Below are positions 46,101-59,485 of a DNA stretch of 64,000 bases, piece by piece. Location of the stretch: assembly GCA_019155185.1 (NCBI GenBank), contig CM032811.1, forward strand, positions 12,854,075 through 12,918,074, in the 5' to 3' direction. The first letter of the stretch is position 1; each line of letters starts with the position of its first letter. This stretch comes from Beaufortia kweichowensis (Eukaryota > Chordata > Actinopteri > Cypriniformes > Gastromyzontidae). The translations under genes were made by a program, and so were the position numbers. The notes beneath the pieces were generated by a model. It made no database searches and was not told the origin of the DNA. It saw only the letters and a program-made list of their open reading frames with translations.

Positions 46101-49100
46101 TTCTCGTAATACTGTCCCTGATAGAAGCAGCCGCACTGTGTGTGTGGCACGCAGGTTTGGCCACTTAAGATGTAGTCGTGATCACACTGGCAGGATTCAG
46201 CACAGGGTGTCTTACAAGGGTGCTTGGAGAAGAGATTAACACAGGTCTCAGTGCAGCCTGGAGCACAGGGGTTGTAGTGGCTGTTGGGCGGGCAAGACAG
46301 AGCTGAAACAGAGAGACTGGAGTTTAGTTATGACATAAATGTTAGGCATCATTTCAGGTCATGAACTATTCAGCATCATGTCATTCTAAACTTGACTTTC
46401 TTCTGCAGAACATATAAAGATGATATTTTGGAGAATGTTGGTTACCAAACAACATTGCATGGACACAAAACCACTGAGACAGACATATACAGAAAAAGAT
46501 GCATGAATGACATGCAAAAAGGAAAAAAATTATTTGTTTTATCCCATTGACAAAGTACTTACGACAGAAAGTGGTGTTTCTCCACTGGTGAACAGTTACT
46601 CCTTCACGCTGACATGCGAAAGCATAAACGGCCACCGCATCACATAACATACTCTGGTGTTCTTGGAAGTAACAGGTGTCGAATACACAATCCTCCAAAT
46701 AGGGCCAGGGATTGATTAGGTTGTGACACTCTCTGAAAGGTCCGGTCTGGTTTATGATGATGTCACAATGGTGCATGGCAACCTGCCTCAGGGTGCCGGT
46801 GCAGGTTGGGCATTTGCTGCCATAGCAACCAGATGAAGAACAGCCAGACGTCACGGCAACCTGCCAGCTTTGTCCCAGGCTTGAAGCGTTAGGTGCCATC
46901 ACACCATTATGCATCGTAAGGTCATCCTCAATGACGCCATTGAAGTTTCCACAAAGTCCGCACACTGCGCCGCTGTATGCGTGAGGTATGGTGACAGTGG
47001 CCACGCTGCTCCATTTAAACGTCACCTGGAGACCAAAGTTAGTCTTCAAAACCGCAGTGTTGCCGCTGCGGTAAACCATGAACTTCTCTGGTACTGACAA
47101 GGGAAGTTGTGCTAGCTGGCCATCAAACTAAAGAGATCACAACATAATGATTGTCATAAAGATGTTCAAATTCAAAGCATTTGGGTGACATCATGAATTT
47201 GTAACATGGTATCACCTAATTCTTAATTTACTTTTAGATACAGGAGACTTAAAAGCATCTCCTTATTTTGTAGCTTGAATACTATGTACTTACCAATATT
47301 TTATATGGATGTTCTCTGGTCATACTGACAGTAAAACCATTTACAGACACATTCACAGTCTTGGTAATGCTCACTGCTGTGTTCCCACGATGATCATTCT
47401 GAACAGTCACATTAAAAGGTACAAGACCCTTTTTATCTACGCACAAGGCTGCCAACTGATACACACACGTGCCCTGGAAATCAAAATGGTGTCCATCAAA
47501 CGTGCGGTAATGAGGATCTCCTGATGCCAAACATACAGCAGTGCTCATTGGCTGACAACTTCGTCTTCCATCAACCACCGAGCAAACCTTATTGGGGCCG
47601 CAGGAAGAATCACGACACACCACAATGCCCAGACTAGGATCACACTCACAAAGCTGATGACAGTCCTCATCGAGCCAGAACTTTTGTCCTTGTCGGTAGT
47701 AGGCACCTTGGAAGATGCAGCCGCATTTGTTGGCAGACACACAAGCTCCAGCGTTCAGTATGAACCCGCTGTCACACATGCATGCTTCTACGCATGTATC
47801 AGAACAGAGCTGCTGATGATCAGGATACGGGCATGTTACAGGACAAGCAGAAGCACAGGACTCATAATGACTGTTTGGCTGGCAGATCATTGCTGTTGAA
47901 GATAAAAAATTAGTAGAAGTCTCCAATATCTGATACATTTGCTTATTTATCATACATGTATACTTATTTCTTTATGTCTTGCATCCTAAATTTTTACAGT
48001 TGCAGTCGCTGACTTTTTATCCAAACCCTCGCTCCCATATTTTACCTTATCTTTGATTTATTGGCTCCCTTATGAAAATTAACCATGGTTGTAATACAAC
48101 TATATAAATAAATACAAAACATGGTTATTATACTTTAACCAAAATAACCACAAATGAACCATGGTTTTGCTACAGTAACCACAGTTTAAGATAAAATATA
48201 TAAACAGGCCAAAACTTTTTAGTATAAGAAAAACTTTCATTTTCAAGTTATTCTCTAATGTAATTAAAAATATTAAAGGGCTGAAGTTATAGTAATACGA
48301 GCGTTTCTGTAAACCTACAGCAATTGAATTCCCTTCTCCAATCTGCAATAATGACTCCCTCCCCACGACACAGGCTGACGTAGGTCTCCAAAGCATCACA
48401 GAAAAGTCTTCGGTCTCCATCATTAAAGCACAGATCATACACACAGCTGTGCTTAAACGCCTGTGGATTTATTTTAGCGTGACATGCTGTGAAGACACTG
48501 TGGTCTGATGTCAGAGCACCACAGAGAGCTGGTGTTCCATACAGTGCTTCCTGGTCAGAAGTGCACACAGGGCAGTTGGTTTCACAGCCATCATCACATG
48601 CAGACATGACCTCTGAGTCTTGAGCCCTCCAGCTCTTTGCCCACTGGTATACACTTGGCAGGAGGTTTCCAGCAGGGTCCCTCGGCTCATCTCCAGGATT
48701 ACCATTGAAATTGCCACAGAGTCCACACACGGCACCATAGTAGCTACTAGGCAGCTGGAGGTCGACCGTGGAGTCCCAGTCGTAACGCACTCGTAGACCA
48801 AAATCAGTCATCAAAACTACAGCATTGCCACTGTGACGCACCGTCACTAGTCCATCATGAAGATCGAGTGGAAGATACGACACCAAACCATTAACCTGAT
48901 AGAGCAAAACATGGTCATTAGTACTGCTGGAGAAATGACCAAGCTGACAAACTACTCGCATCACATACTGAATTAGTATTTGAAGTTACTCGTTACCATG
49001 ATTCGCCCCGTCTGGTGTTTGACCATGGTAAGAGCGTTGCCATACACAATAACTTCCACCTCCCGCACATACGACACCGTATGGCTGCCACGATTTTCAT

Positions 49101-52100
49101 TTCTCTGGGTAATGTTGAAGGGCACCAGGCCACTTAGATTCCCACAGGTCTTGGATAAGATGTATTTGCAGGTGCCTTGGAAATCATAGTCATGGCCATC
49201 GAAGGTGTGATAGTGTGGATCACCCCATGCCCAGCAGGTAGCGTTATACAGTGGCACACACACAGCTTTTTCTTGCTCAATGCGACAGGTTTCTTTCTCA
49301 CGACACAGGATATCCTCACATGGATCTGCAGGGAGAAACACAGCCAAGAGACACCACAGACAAGGTTTCTATTAGACTATAACAATCCACATGTTAAGTT
49401 GTGACAAAAGGAATCCAGGTCCAAGATAAAGGTTTTTTGGTAGTTTTACATCATACTATAACAAAAAAGAATATCATTTGTTGTTTGCCTTTGGCTTCTG
49501 TGGAACATTTGGACCCAGAAGTGGTGCTGCGTGACATCAAACTAATCAAGCAGATTATTATACGATTACAAGTTAGGTTCTATTTGTTTGTTTAATCCAA
49601 TGATTGATTTTTGACAATGCTTTAGTATATTAGTCGTGTTTCTGATGCAAAGAAAAAACGTGACGATGTTCTCTAAACCTTGGTGATAGCAGGCCATCAC
49701 TCCATCTCGAAGTAAACACTGTGTGCTGTTAGCACAGGTGTGACTGTCACAGGTAAGTCCAAGTCCAGGATCACATATGCACCTCTGCTGACACTGGTTC
49801 AGGTAAACAACATCCCCAGCCTGGAGAGAGAATCATATACTGAATTTTGCAGATGCTTTTATCCTTACAGTTTAATCATTTTTCATAATCTTATTCTACC
49901 AATCGCCATACTATACCTGACTGGGCTACAGTAAGATACATTTACATTTTACACCAGAATGAACATAACATCACCCCACCATATAAGTGTTTCCGTCCAC
50001 ATAGCATCCACATTGTTGGTGTTGGACACACTGCTGGCCATTGAAAAGATAACCAAGGTCACAGGTACAGCCCTCAGTGCAGGTTTTGGGACACTGAACT
50101 ATCGCAGTGAGTCCAGGACAAGCAGCAGAGCAGGCGTCTGCACACATCTCATAGTGGCTGTTAGCTGGACACGACATTGCTGAAACACAATCAAACAATG
50201 GGAAAAAATTATATACTGGTTAGAAAATGACAGTGTTACAATAACAAAGACACTAGAATTATAGTCACTTTAAAATTCTTGAAAAAGAACAAACTTACAA
50301 CAGAAAGAGTCTGTCCTCCATCGCTCAATAACGACTCCAGCTCTTTGACAACTCAATGAATAAACGGTCACGCTATCACAAACCACCTCTCTGCTTCCAT
50401 CAGATGCGCACGTATCATAGACACAGTTGTTCAGAAAAGCTGACGGGTTTATCACGGCATGGCAACGGGCGAACGGTCCGTTAGGATCAACCAGAACACC
50501 GCAATAGGAACGCTGCTCAAAGATGGCTTTCAGTTGGGGATCACAAACTAGACATTTGTCTTTTTCACATCCATCCTCACACACCACTCCAGGGACATCC
50601 ACTTTCCAGGCACTTCCAAACAAATTCACATCTTGTGTAACATTGCCACCTGGGAGGCGGAAGTCATTGGAAGGAATTCCATCAAAGTTGCCACAGAGTC
50701 CGCGAGTCTTGTTGCGGTAGTTGCCGGGGACTGTAACAGTTACGTAGTAATGGAGGTTGTAGGTCACCCGGAGGCCAAAGTCAGTCTTTATAACGTAATT
50801 AACACCCTCCTTATACACTTTGACCAAGGTGCCATTTAAACTATAGGAACTGTATGGCAGGTTAGTCAGCACCCCATTGACCTACATGTATGGGAATAGT
50901 GTTATATTAGGATTCAACTGTAGTTCATTTACAGCAATTAATATCCATCTTTTGATTGTAGGCATTATGAGATCTTAACTGACCAAAATAATGAAAACAG
51001 ATAAACTATCCCTTACCAAGATTTGAGGCATGTGTCGTCTTAAGATTATAGTGTTGCCATATATTATCAGGGCCACTTGGTTGGTAACAGAGACTTTGCT
51101 GTATTTATTGGGCCATCTCTCATTCTCCACCACGATGGAGAATGGAGACAGGTTAGTAAATTCCAGGCCATAGGTTTGGGACAGAACATAGGTACAGGTG
51201 CCTTGGAAATCGAAGTAAAGTCCGTCAAAGGACATGTAGTGTGGGTCGCCAGAAGCTTTACAAACTGCTTCTCCGATCGGTTGGCATCTTCGAACACCGT
51301 CCACCAACTCGCACTTCTCACTTGGTCCACAGGAGAGTTTGTTACAAATCACCTGTCCAAAGAAACAGTGGATTATTGAAATTTTTCAGATCAAGCAATT
51401 GCACAATTGACTCGTCTCACCTGGCCGTCCTGCATACACCTGCACTCCTTTTCACAGGCGTTACCAGGATAAAACACTTGGTTGAGTAAATAGTAACTGT
51501 TATTATAGAGACAACCACATTGAGAAAGAGGAACACAGTGGTGCCCGCTCGAAATAAATCCTTCGTCACACACGCAGCCCTCTTTACAGGACGTCTGACA
51601 GCCAGTGGGAGGAGCCAAGCTCTGGCAGGTAACTTCACAACCAGAACCACAAAGCTCATAGTGGCTGTGGATAGGACAAGGAACACCTGAAAAGAAAAAT
51701 ATGATAAGGTTTAAAACTAATTGCTGTATGGTATCAGTACAAAAGCTATATTTTGGTAATAAAATGAGCATTAGAGAAATGACAATGAATTTCTGTTCTT
51801 GTTTTGAGACATATTACATGTCAATGTACACACACAGGTTTAGCTTTAGCTTTAAATCCAATACCATTTGGCAGAATGTACTAACACACCCTTCAAACCA
51901 CCGTGTCTTTGTGTTTGGGCTGTGCCTTATATTTCTTATAGCCTTTGTTTACATCAGTTCAGATAATATCTTGAAAGTCCACTGTGTCTGTACTCAAAAG
52001 ATTTCACTTTACCGTTAACAAAAACTTTCAACAATTGTATGCATGACAGCATTGTTGTTTCTGTTAAAGATCAAGATATAACTGCACAAGGTTTCACTTA

Positions 52101-55100
52101 CCACAGAACTGAGCAGTCCTCCAAGGACTTATGGTTACTCCCACAGATTGACAAGCAGATACATATGCTGTTATAGCCTGACATAATACATCTCTCCTTC
52201 CGTTGTACAAGCAGACATCATAAAGACAATTCTCAAAGAACGTGGCAGGATCTAAAATAGCGTGACAGTTTGTAAAAGGCCCCTGTAGGTCACGCAACAG
52301 TCCACAGAATTCAGACGTCTCATACAGCGTCTTTGTGGTTGCATCACAATGTGGACAGACACCTGTGCAGCCATGGACACAATCTAGGATATCTGCTACA
52401 AGCCAGCTTGCCCCAAACTCTACTGGTCCCGAGGCAGGTAATGTTGTTTCTTTAAGGGTTAGATCATCTTCTGGATTTCCATTGTAGTTCCCACAGAGGC
52501 CACATACAGCACCCATATAAGTGCTGGGGAGGGTGACTGTTGCTATGCTATTCCAGTCAAAAGTGACTTTGAGGCCAAACGATGTTTGAACGACAGCAGA
52601 CCAACCACTTTTGAAAACAGATACCTGACCATCAATCAAATTGAGAGGGAGGTTCAGCAGTTCACCATTGACCTAACAAAGACGACAATGACTTTTAATA
52701 TGATTCATTCAAAAAAAAAGTAACATACAACATAATTGGAAACATATTAATGGCATTCAACAGGTTTAAGACATTAGGACATTTTAAATCAAAATACTAG
52801 TGTACCAAAATCAACGTCAGAACTTACAGTAACATAACCATTGTTGTCTTTGTCGATAACAATGCTAATATTATGCACTTTAATCTCCAACAGCTTTGTG
52901 AACGACGCCACACTATTTCCCCGGAAGTCATTCTGCACCAGCACGTCAAAAGGCACCAATCCAGGATCTGTGGTACATACTCCAGCTAACTGATACACAC
53001 AGTTGCCCTGTGGAAACAATATCATTGAAAATGTTGATCATCTACTCAGCCAACTTAAAAATATTCACCTACCAGACCATTCGTACTTACCTGGAAGTCA
53101 AAGCTCCTCCCATCAAAGGTGTAGTAATGGGGGTCGCCCAGTGCCGTGCAGGTGCTTTGAGAGATCGCGTAACAGCCCTTAATGCCATTCACCACCTGAC
53201 AATGCTCTCCTGCCCTACAACCTACTTTTTCACACTCTAGATGTCCACCTTCTGAGCAACGGCAAAGTTGCTGGCAAGCATTATCCACCCAAAAAGTCTC
53301 TCCAGCAGGAATGTAATGTCCATTGTAGGAACAGCCACAGTGGGTTGAGGGTACACACTTGGTTCCACTTAGGACAAAACCAGGGTCACATATACATGTT
53401 TCAACACATGGCAAAGTGCAGTTTACAGTAGAACTGAGGCAGGTCATAGGGCAGGCACTACCACAAAATTCATAATGACTGTTTTCAGGGCATCTGTAAG
53501 CTGAAGACAAATTTGAATAAAACAATAGTCATGACAATGCCACCAAGATCTGTTGTGTAGATAATATCTTTCGTAAAAAAGTAGAAAGAGTTATAACTCA
53601 CGACACTTGGCTGCATCTCTCCAGTTGGTCAGCTGTATTCCAGCACGTTGGCAAGCATCCGCATAGACCTCTAAGGCCTTACATAAGTAGTATCGGTACC
53701 CATCTGCCATACAAACATCATACAGACAGTTCTGAATATAAATACTTGGGTCAATTGTAGAATGGCACGGAGCAAAAGTCTCAATGTTTAGGAGCCCACA
53801 GTGATCTTCACCCTGCCATTGTGTAAGTGCTTGTGCATCACAACCATGACAATGACCCCCACAATCATCTGTACAGCCTTCATCCAATGCTAAACTGGGG
53901 ACTTTCCAACTACGGCCAAAATCTGTAATGTTGGGAGCCTGGGTGCTCGATGGCATGACGAGATCATCATTCGGATCGCCATTGAAGTTTCCACAGAGGC
54001 CGCAGACTTTATTTACGAAGGTAGAGGGCAGGGTGATCATGAGATAGTGGCTCCAGTCATATTGCACAGTCAGTCCAAAAGAAAAGAGGACTGTGACAAA
54101 TTGACCAGACTGGAATATAGATACTCCAACATCATCAAGAACGACAGGAAGGCTCCACATACTCTGGCCAATCTGCACAAATCATAGTTTTGCATAAGCA
54201 ATATTGCATTCATGAAAATCGAGTTACTATTTACTACCGTTTCATCAAACTTATGGACAAAGACAACATGATTTACCTTGACTTTCCCAGGCTCTGAACT
54301 CATAACACTGATGGTAATGTCACCAATGTTCACTGTGACGCGTGCCACGTAGGAGACTTTTGTGTTGCCACGGTTTTCGTTTTTGGCTAGTACCTCAAAA
54401 GCAGGTAGGCAGTCACTTGTATTACAGTTTTTCGTAATGACATAAGTGCATGTGCCCATGAAGTCAAAATAGCGTCTGTCGAATGTGTAGTAGTGAGGGT
54501 CACCCATAGCCCAACAGGTTCCTACTGACTTTTTTACACAGATGGGGTGGGAACCATTCATTAGACACTCCTCATCCAAACTACAGGTGGTGCTACAGCA
54601 AGAGCGAGGCATTGGAAAAACTTCTGCAAACAGAATAACCAGAAGATAATCAATAATGCAATTACAAGATTTTTAACAGCATGGATTTTAATCACAACAT
54701 ACCTGGATCAGTACATGGGGTGGCAGATCCATACCCATTCATACGCTCCATCCCCACACTGTACACCCCAAAGGAAGCACTTGAGTTATGAGTTATGTTG
54801 TGTCTGCTCACTCCAGGCTGGTAAATCAGCTCAGTCCAGGAAAACTCACTGCCTTTGATTACTCTCCACCGAGTGTTTTGAGGTAAATACAAGTTATCGA
54901 GATTGATCCCTGCTTGCTCATTAGTAGGAACAATCAGAAGTGCACGGTTGTCAAAACCAGCTAAACCTTCCAGTGCATATGAGGAACAGAAACGGTTGTT
55001 AGGCAGAAGATTTACCAAAAACGGATCGTACGTCTGACCATGAGATGTTCGCACGCCATTAAACAGAAAAAAAACCTGAATTCCTTTGTCAGCAATGATG

Positions 55101-56187
55101 TGAAGACCATCTGGAAACTGTATTTTGTATTGCAATATCAGTTCACACTGTAAAATATTGCTGGATGAAGAATTGCCTGATTGAACTGTTACGTTGGTTG
55201 ACTGTGATGCCTGGATATACACAGTGTCAAACTGGCTCTGGATGTTCAGTGGAGCCACCAGGAATTGAGTTCCCCAGCTTGGCACCGGCAACAGTTGTTC
55301 AAAAACATGACTGCACTTAGTAAAGCGCCAAGTGCACATATGACCAGAATAAACCGCGACAGGACTTTGTGATGAGACTCTGGTCCCTGTCAGGTCTCCT
55401 TGGCTTTGAATTTGTGCATTCTCAAAGGGTTCCATCACTACAACAAGTTTACTGCCAATGGCATACAAACGTCCTTCAAACCTGACTGCTGCACGAAGGA
55501 ACACTTGCACAACGTTTTGCTCCTTACCATTGACAAGCACAAATTCCTTCAGCATCGATGGAGGGGAGTTCGCAGGGGTAAAAACTACATAATCCATTCC
55601 CCACTCACTCATAGGGTAGACCAAGGCAGTATCTGCTGTGTACATCTTTGAGTTTAGCGAGGTCACGGCTACATCATCGGTTGCCTGAACGATGGCGGTA
55701 TTCCGTGACTTCTTGCTGCCATATAGCTCGACCCCATTGGGGAGAGTTACAATGATGCCCTGACCTTGATCCAGTTGGCCCTCGTGGGTAAAACAGAGAC
55801 CAGGCACATTAACCTTCACCTTACAATTAGAATTTAGTGAGATGATATGAAGTTGAAAGAGCGGTTCCTCATGAACAGCTTGATAGTTTTGCATGAAAGC
55901 AGTGGCAAACTCTCGTCCAGCAGATCTTGCTTTGCTAGTATCTTTAGAGCGAAAACATAAAGATAGCGTGTTGACCCGTTTCAAAGGAATCAAACGTTTC
56001 AACATTTTTACATTTCAAAATTTAAAACATTTAAATTCTAAATACATTTAATATGTCATCCACATTGAAGCATCTATGATAGCAAACTGTATATTAATAC
56101 ATTATATTTCAATATATTATAATTAGAAAGAAACTTACCCCAAAAAAGAACGATCACAAAACAAACTGTAAGAAGTTTTCCTTCCAT
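43124..56187 (-). CDS. fcgbp: IgGFc-binding protein-like (FCGBP), 3000 residues
   Basis: Twenty-two exons keep phase throughout: 56187-56139, 55941-54703, 54623-54277, 54172-53602, 53500-53091, 53007-52828, 52672-52102, 51686-51421, 51352-51017, 50881-50299, 50179-49980, 49820-49679, 49325-48997, 48895-48319, 47892-47294, 47127-46563, 46302-45704, 45398-44834, 44725-44526, 44055-43675, 43576-43293, 43133-43124. Exon 1 encodes the signal peptide. Residues about 17-429 are the IgGFc-binding N-terminal domain (GREFATAFMQNY). Six VWD-C8-TIL units follow, then a seventh partial VWD without C8. FCGBP is a secreted, disulfide-rich component of intestinal mucus that associates with gel-forming mucins. 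GDPH, the self-cleavage site known in FCGBP and mucins, occurs in VWD 1-6 and is absent in VWD 7. CGLCG motifs are present except in VWD 3 (RGLCG) and VWD 7 (CGACG). There is no C-terminal cystine knot. The final 10-base exon is the least certain part. Confidence 0.95.
45470..45672. repeat. Palindromic DNA element copy inside fcgbp intron
   Basis: Contains TGATATTTTGAGAAATGTCC, CAATGGAAGTCAATGGGGGC and CAGGTTTGGAATGGCATGA, the usual phrases of the family. It fills most of the intron between exons 45398-44834 and 46302-45704. Confidence 0.75.
46370..46465. repeat. Palindromic DNA element fragment inside fcgbp intron
   Basis: Short fragment with TTCTTCTGCAGAACATA, GATGATATTTTGGAGAATG and GTTACCAAACAACATTG, from the same family, lying in the neighbouring intron. 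Confidence 0.6.
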
Positions 56188-58554
56188 AATTGACTGCAAA
56201 TGAATGTTGGGCAGCCTGGAGTAAAAGTAGCAAATGAAATCACATTAAAATTTACTTTATAGAGGATTTTTAAAACATTCACACAAAGCATCCTCAACAA
56301 TACATATTATGCACATAAAACCTTTTTTGTTAAACTCAAAAATACTGCATAGAAAAGAAAATGTTATGTCGAATGGCACCAGCGAAAACTTATTTTTAAT
56401 GAGTCTTACCTTCATGTGAATCAAGATATGTATATATACACAGCTACAGCTTACCTAACCCAGCCTTTTCCATACCCATTACAACCCAATCACTGCCAAG
56501 TTTAAATTCAGAAACTGGGGAGGTGACCCATTTAAATAAGAAAAAAGTATTCATTTTCTCCCATGAGACATTAGCATATTGTTAGAAACAGACACTAAAA
56601 CAGGAAATGCAGGAAACTTTAAATCCCACACATAACTATAAATCTATACCGTCTGTCTGCTGCATCCTTTAAGTCACATGCAATCAAATTGCTATTACAT
56701 GACACAATTAAACCTTTGTCTTTTTTAACCTTTTCTTCATATGACACCGGAGTAAGACATCATTCTTATCATCATTATTTATTACTAACACTCAGAAGTC
56801 AATGTGCATGCTTTTTAAGACATACTTCATAAAATCTGGGAACATACTATTATCCATGCACACAATCCACCACGTCAATATTGTAAACATGACCTTCTGG
56901 TCAGTTTGATATTCCCTGAGCTGTTGCATAAGAGATTTATAGTAAAAGAAAAAGATAAAGTCACACAACCCATAATGGAAACAGATAGCAGGTGGAGGAA
57001 ATGACACTACAGTGAACTTCACGCCAGTGAATAAATCTAAACCTTATTTTCGACCATGGCGTGGCTCATCAGGTAAATCATAGTGCATCAGGTAAAGCTC
57101 TTTTGTCGAAAACAGGACAACAGCAATCAATAATTAAACATTCAAAATTTCATTTCATTTATATATTTAAACTCAATCTCAACATGTTGAATAATGCACA
57201 TATGAATTTGTGTGACTGACTGACAATGCACGACTCTCTCTACTCATTTCTGAATGAATGAAAAGCTGGCAAACCACAATGACTTACAGTAAACAGGTTC
57301 ATGCAACATGTTTCCATAAGGTCAATGGACTTGAAATGTGAGATAATAAGAATCCCCACATATAAATGATAAAATGTCTTGGAAGTTCATGTTAGTAAAT
57401 AAGGTTTCATTATGTCAATAATGTTTCATACTACATTTAAGAGGAGAAAAAAAAACTTAAAGATTTCCGAGAAGAACAAATGGAAACAACCTGTCTGTGT
57501 AATCAAAGTAGTAAAATAAAATTAAGAACAAACAATAAATATATTTCAAGTAAGTTTAAAATAAATAAACAGTAGGTCAAAATCTTTAATACTAACTAAC
57601 TACACACAGTAGCTCTAAACTAATCTTTAAAAATGGGTTTTAAACAGTGCAGAAATATGAAACTTTCTTTTTACCACTTTGTAGGTTTGCAAGAAGACTT
57701 TACCACTTTTTTTCCGAGGTAATTTGCTTGATACTCACTTTTGCATCTATAAATGCAAGCACAGGTCTACAGGGATTTCTTGCCTTCCTACAAGCACCAA
57801 ATTTGCACTGCAAATGTTACTCGTGTCCCCCAGTTTCCCATGAGGTAACAGTTCACTAGAAGAGTTCAGAAACCACGAAGAGTCAGAGATCCGTGGATTG
57901 ATGTGTTTGGGTGACTGAAACCGTATTTACGATATAAGTGCCAATAAACGGCAGGACGAAATCTTAATTACACGTTTCAGGGCTTTCTAGCCTCGACCTC
58001 AACTAAAAACAGGTGTTCACAATCACAAGCTTTGCAAGCAGATAGGCGTGCTACATTAAAGTATCGCGAGACCAGATGGGCTTATAATGATTTCGAATCA
58101 GTCTCGCGTTACTTTATTGTCACTGGGAAATTAATCTGGCCAGCGCTGCATTATCTAATCGACCAATAAAACTACAAAGACATTTTAGTGGTATTAGAAA
58201 AAATGGCCAATGTGCAACGCTAAACTTTCCTAAAGTTGCAAGAGGTTCAATTAAATAAGCATGGCGAAAAGAAAATACATTTTAATAATAATAAATTCTA
58301 ATTGTGGATACTGACCTATACTCCTATTTGTTTACTAAAACGTGCCAGAATACACCAACTCTTTAGCAAGTTTATAATCTGACAGGCCAAACTATTCCCC
58401 GTGTTTCTTGGTAGAATTAAGTCCAAATCATCATACTTACACATCAATCAATCACATCAGTATTGCTAAAAATTACGTATTTGTCAGTAAGTGAACAATA
58501 GATAGATAAAAATACCCGGTTAGGATTGAATTGCACGAGACGTGGTGCAATACT

Positions 58555-58566
58555 GCCATCTTGTGG
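58555..58566 (-). promoter_or_regulatory. CTCF-like motif, one mismatch
   Basis: GCCATCTTGTGG fits the reverse-complement CTCF core GCCMYCTRSTGG with one mismatch. It lies about 2.4 kb upstream of the fcgbp-like start. Confidence 0.25.
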
Positions 58567-59379
58567 TAAAACCGCACACTCCCTTAAAATCCTAATGTGC
58601 TTTTCTGTGCAAAACAAGTGCCAAAATTAAAGTGCTAATCTAAATACTTCTCATTCAATAATGTCTGTGCATTAAATATGCATTTCACAAACCTGCAAGA
58701 GCTCATATCTGAATATGAATAGCTCAAACTCACAGTTTACCAACTTCCTCTGCAAAATGTCATCAATATTAACTTGCAGGCATCACATACTGGTTTCCTC
58801 TTAAAGTTAACTGGCAATATGCCATGTATAAGTAGCTCAATATGGCACAATTAATGCATTTGCAAATTTGCTGTGGGTAGCATGAATATGAATAAGAAAG
58901 AAAAGTCTTGCCACTTAGCGCAGCAGAATGGTCTGCTGCAAAGCTGGCCAAATGAAGATAGATGACATTAGCCTCCATACCTACAGAGAACTGATACCTG
59001 CAGTATAGAAACCCTGATGGTTCATGCAATGTCAGCAAAGTCACAGATGCTTTCATTGTTTAAAGAGAATTTCATTTGTAAAGAATAACTTAAACACAGT
59101 CAGATATGGTTGCCAACACATAATATTTATTTGTATGTCCAACAATGTGCATTGTGATTTTTTACATATAATACTAATGCATTTTTTTTTACATTTGAGC
59201 GTTGTATATGTTAATATTATTTACTGGATTATAAACTACAATGAACTAACTAACATTCATAAATTAAGATTTCTAGACTATAAAATGCTGTTAATTTTTA
59301 ATTCATTGTTTATTTCTGACACCTACTGTATTAACTAATGTTATCAGTATTTGCATTACAGTATAAGTAAGTCCTTTAC

Positions 59380-59485
59380 ATCAGTGTTGTAATTCCCACG
59401 GAGGCCACAGGTTGCAGTACAACATTTGGTAAAAAGGGTGATCCACTCTTTCGTCTCATACTGGATGTCAAGTTTTTGCTTAAAA
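59380..59485 (-). pseudogene. Relic of an fcgbp-like von Willebrand D domain
   Basis: On the minus strand an open frame reads KLDIQYETKEWITLFTKC followed by TCGLRGNYNTD. This lines up with the central VWD segment of the neighbouring gene (LTVQYDWSHYLMITLP, then VCGLCGNFNGD). The second Cys of CGLC is Arg, the frame soon ends, and no matching C8 or TIL exons surround it. It is best read as a remnant of a decayed fcgbp-like copy upstream of the intact one. Confidence 0.65.
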
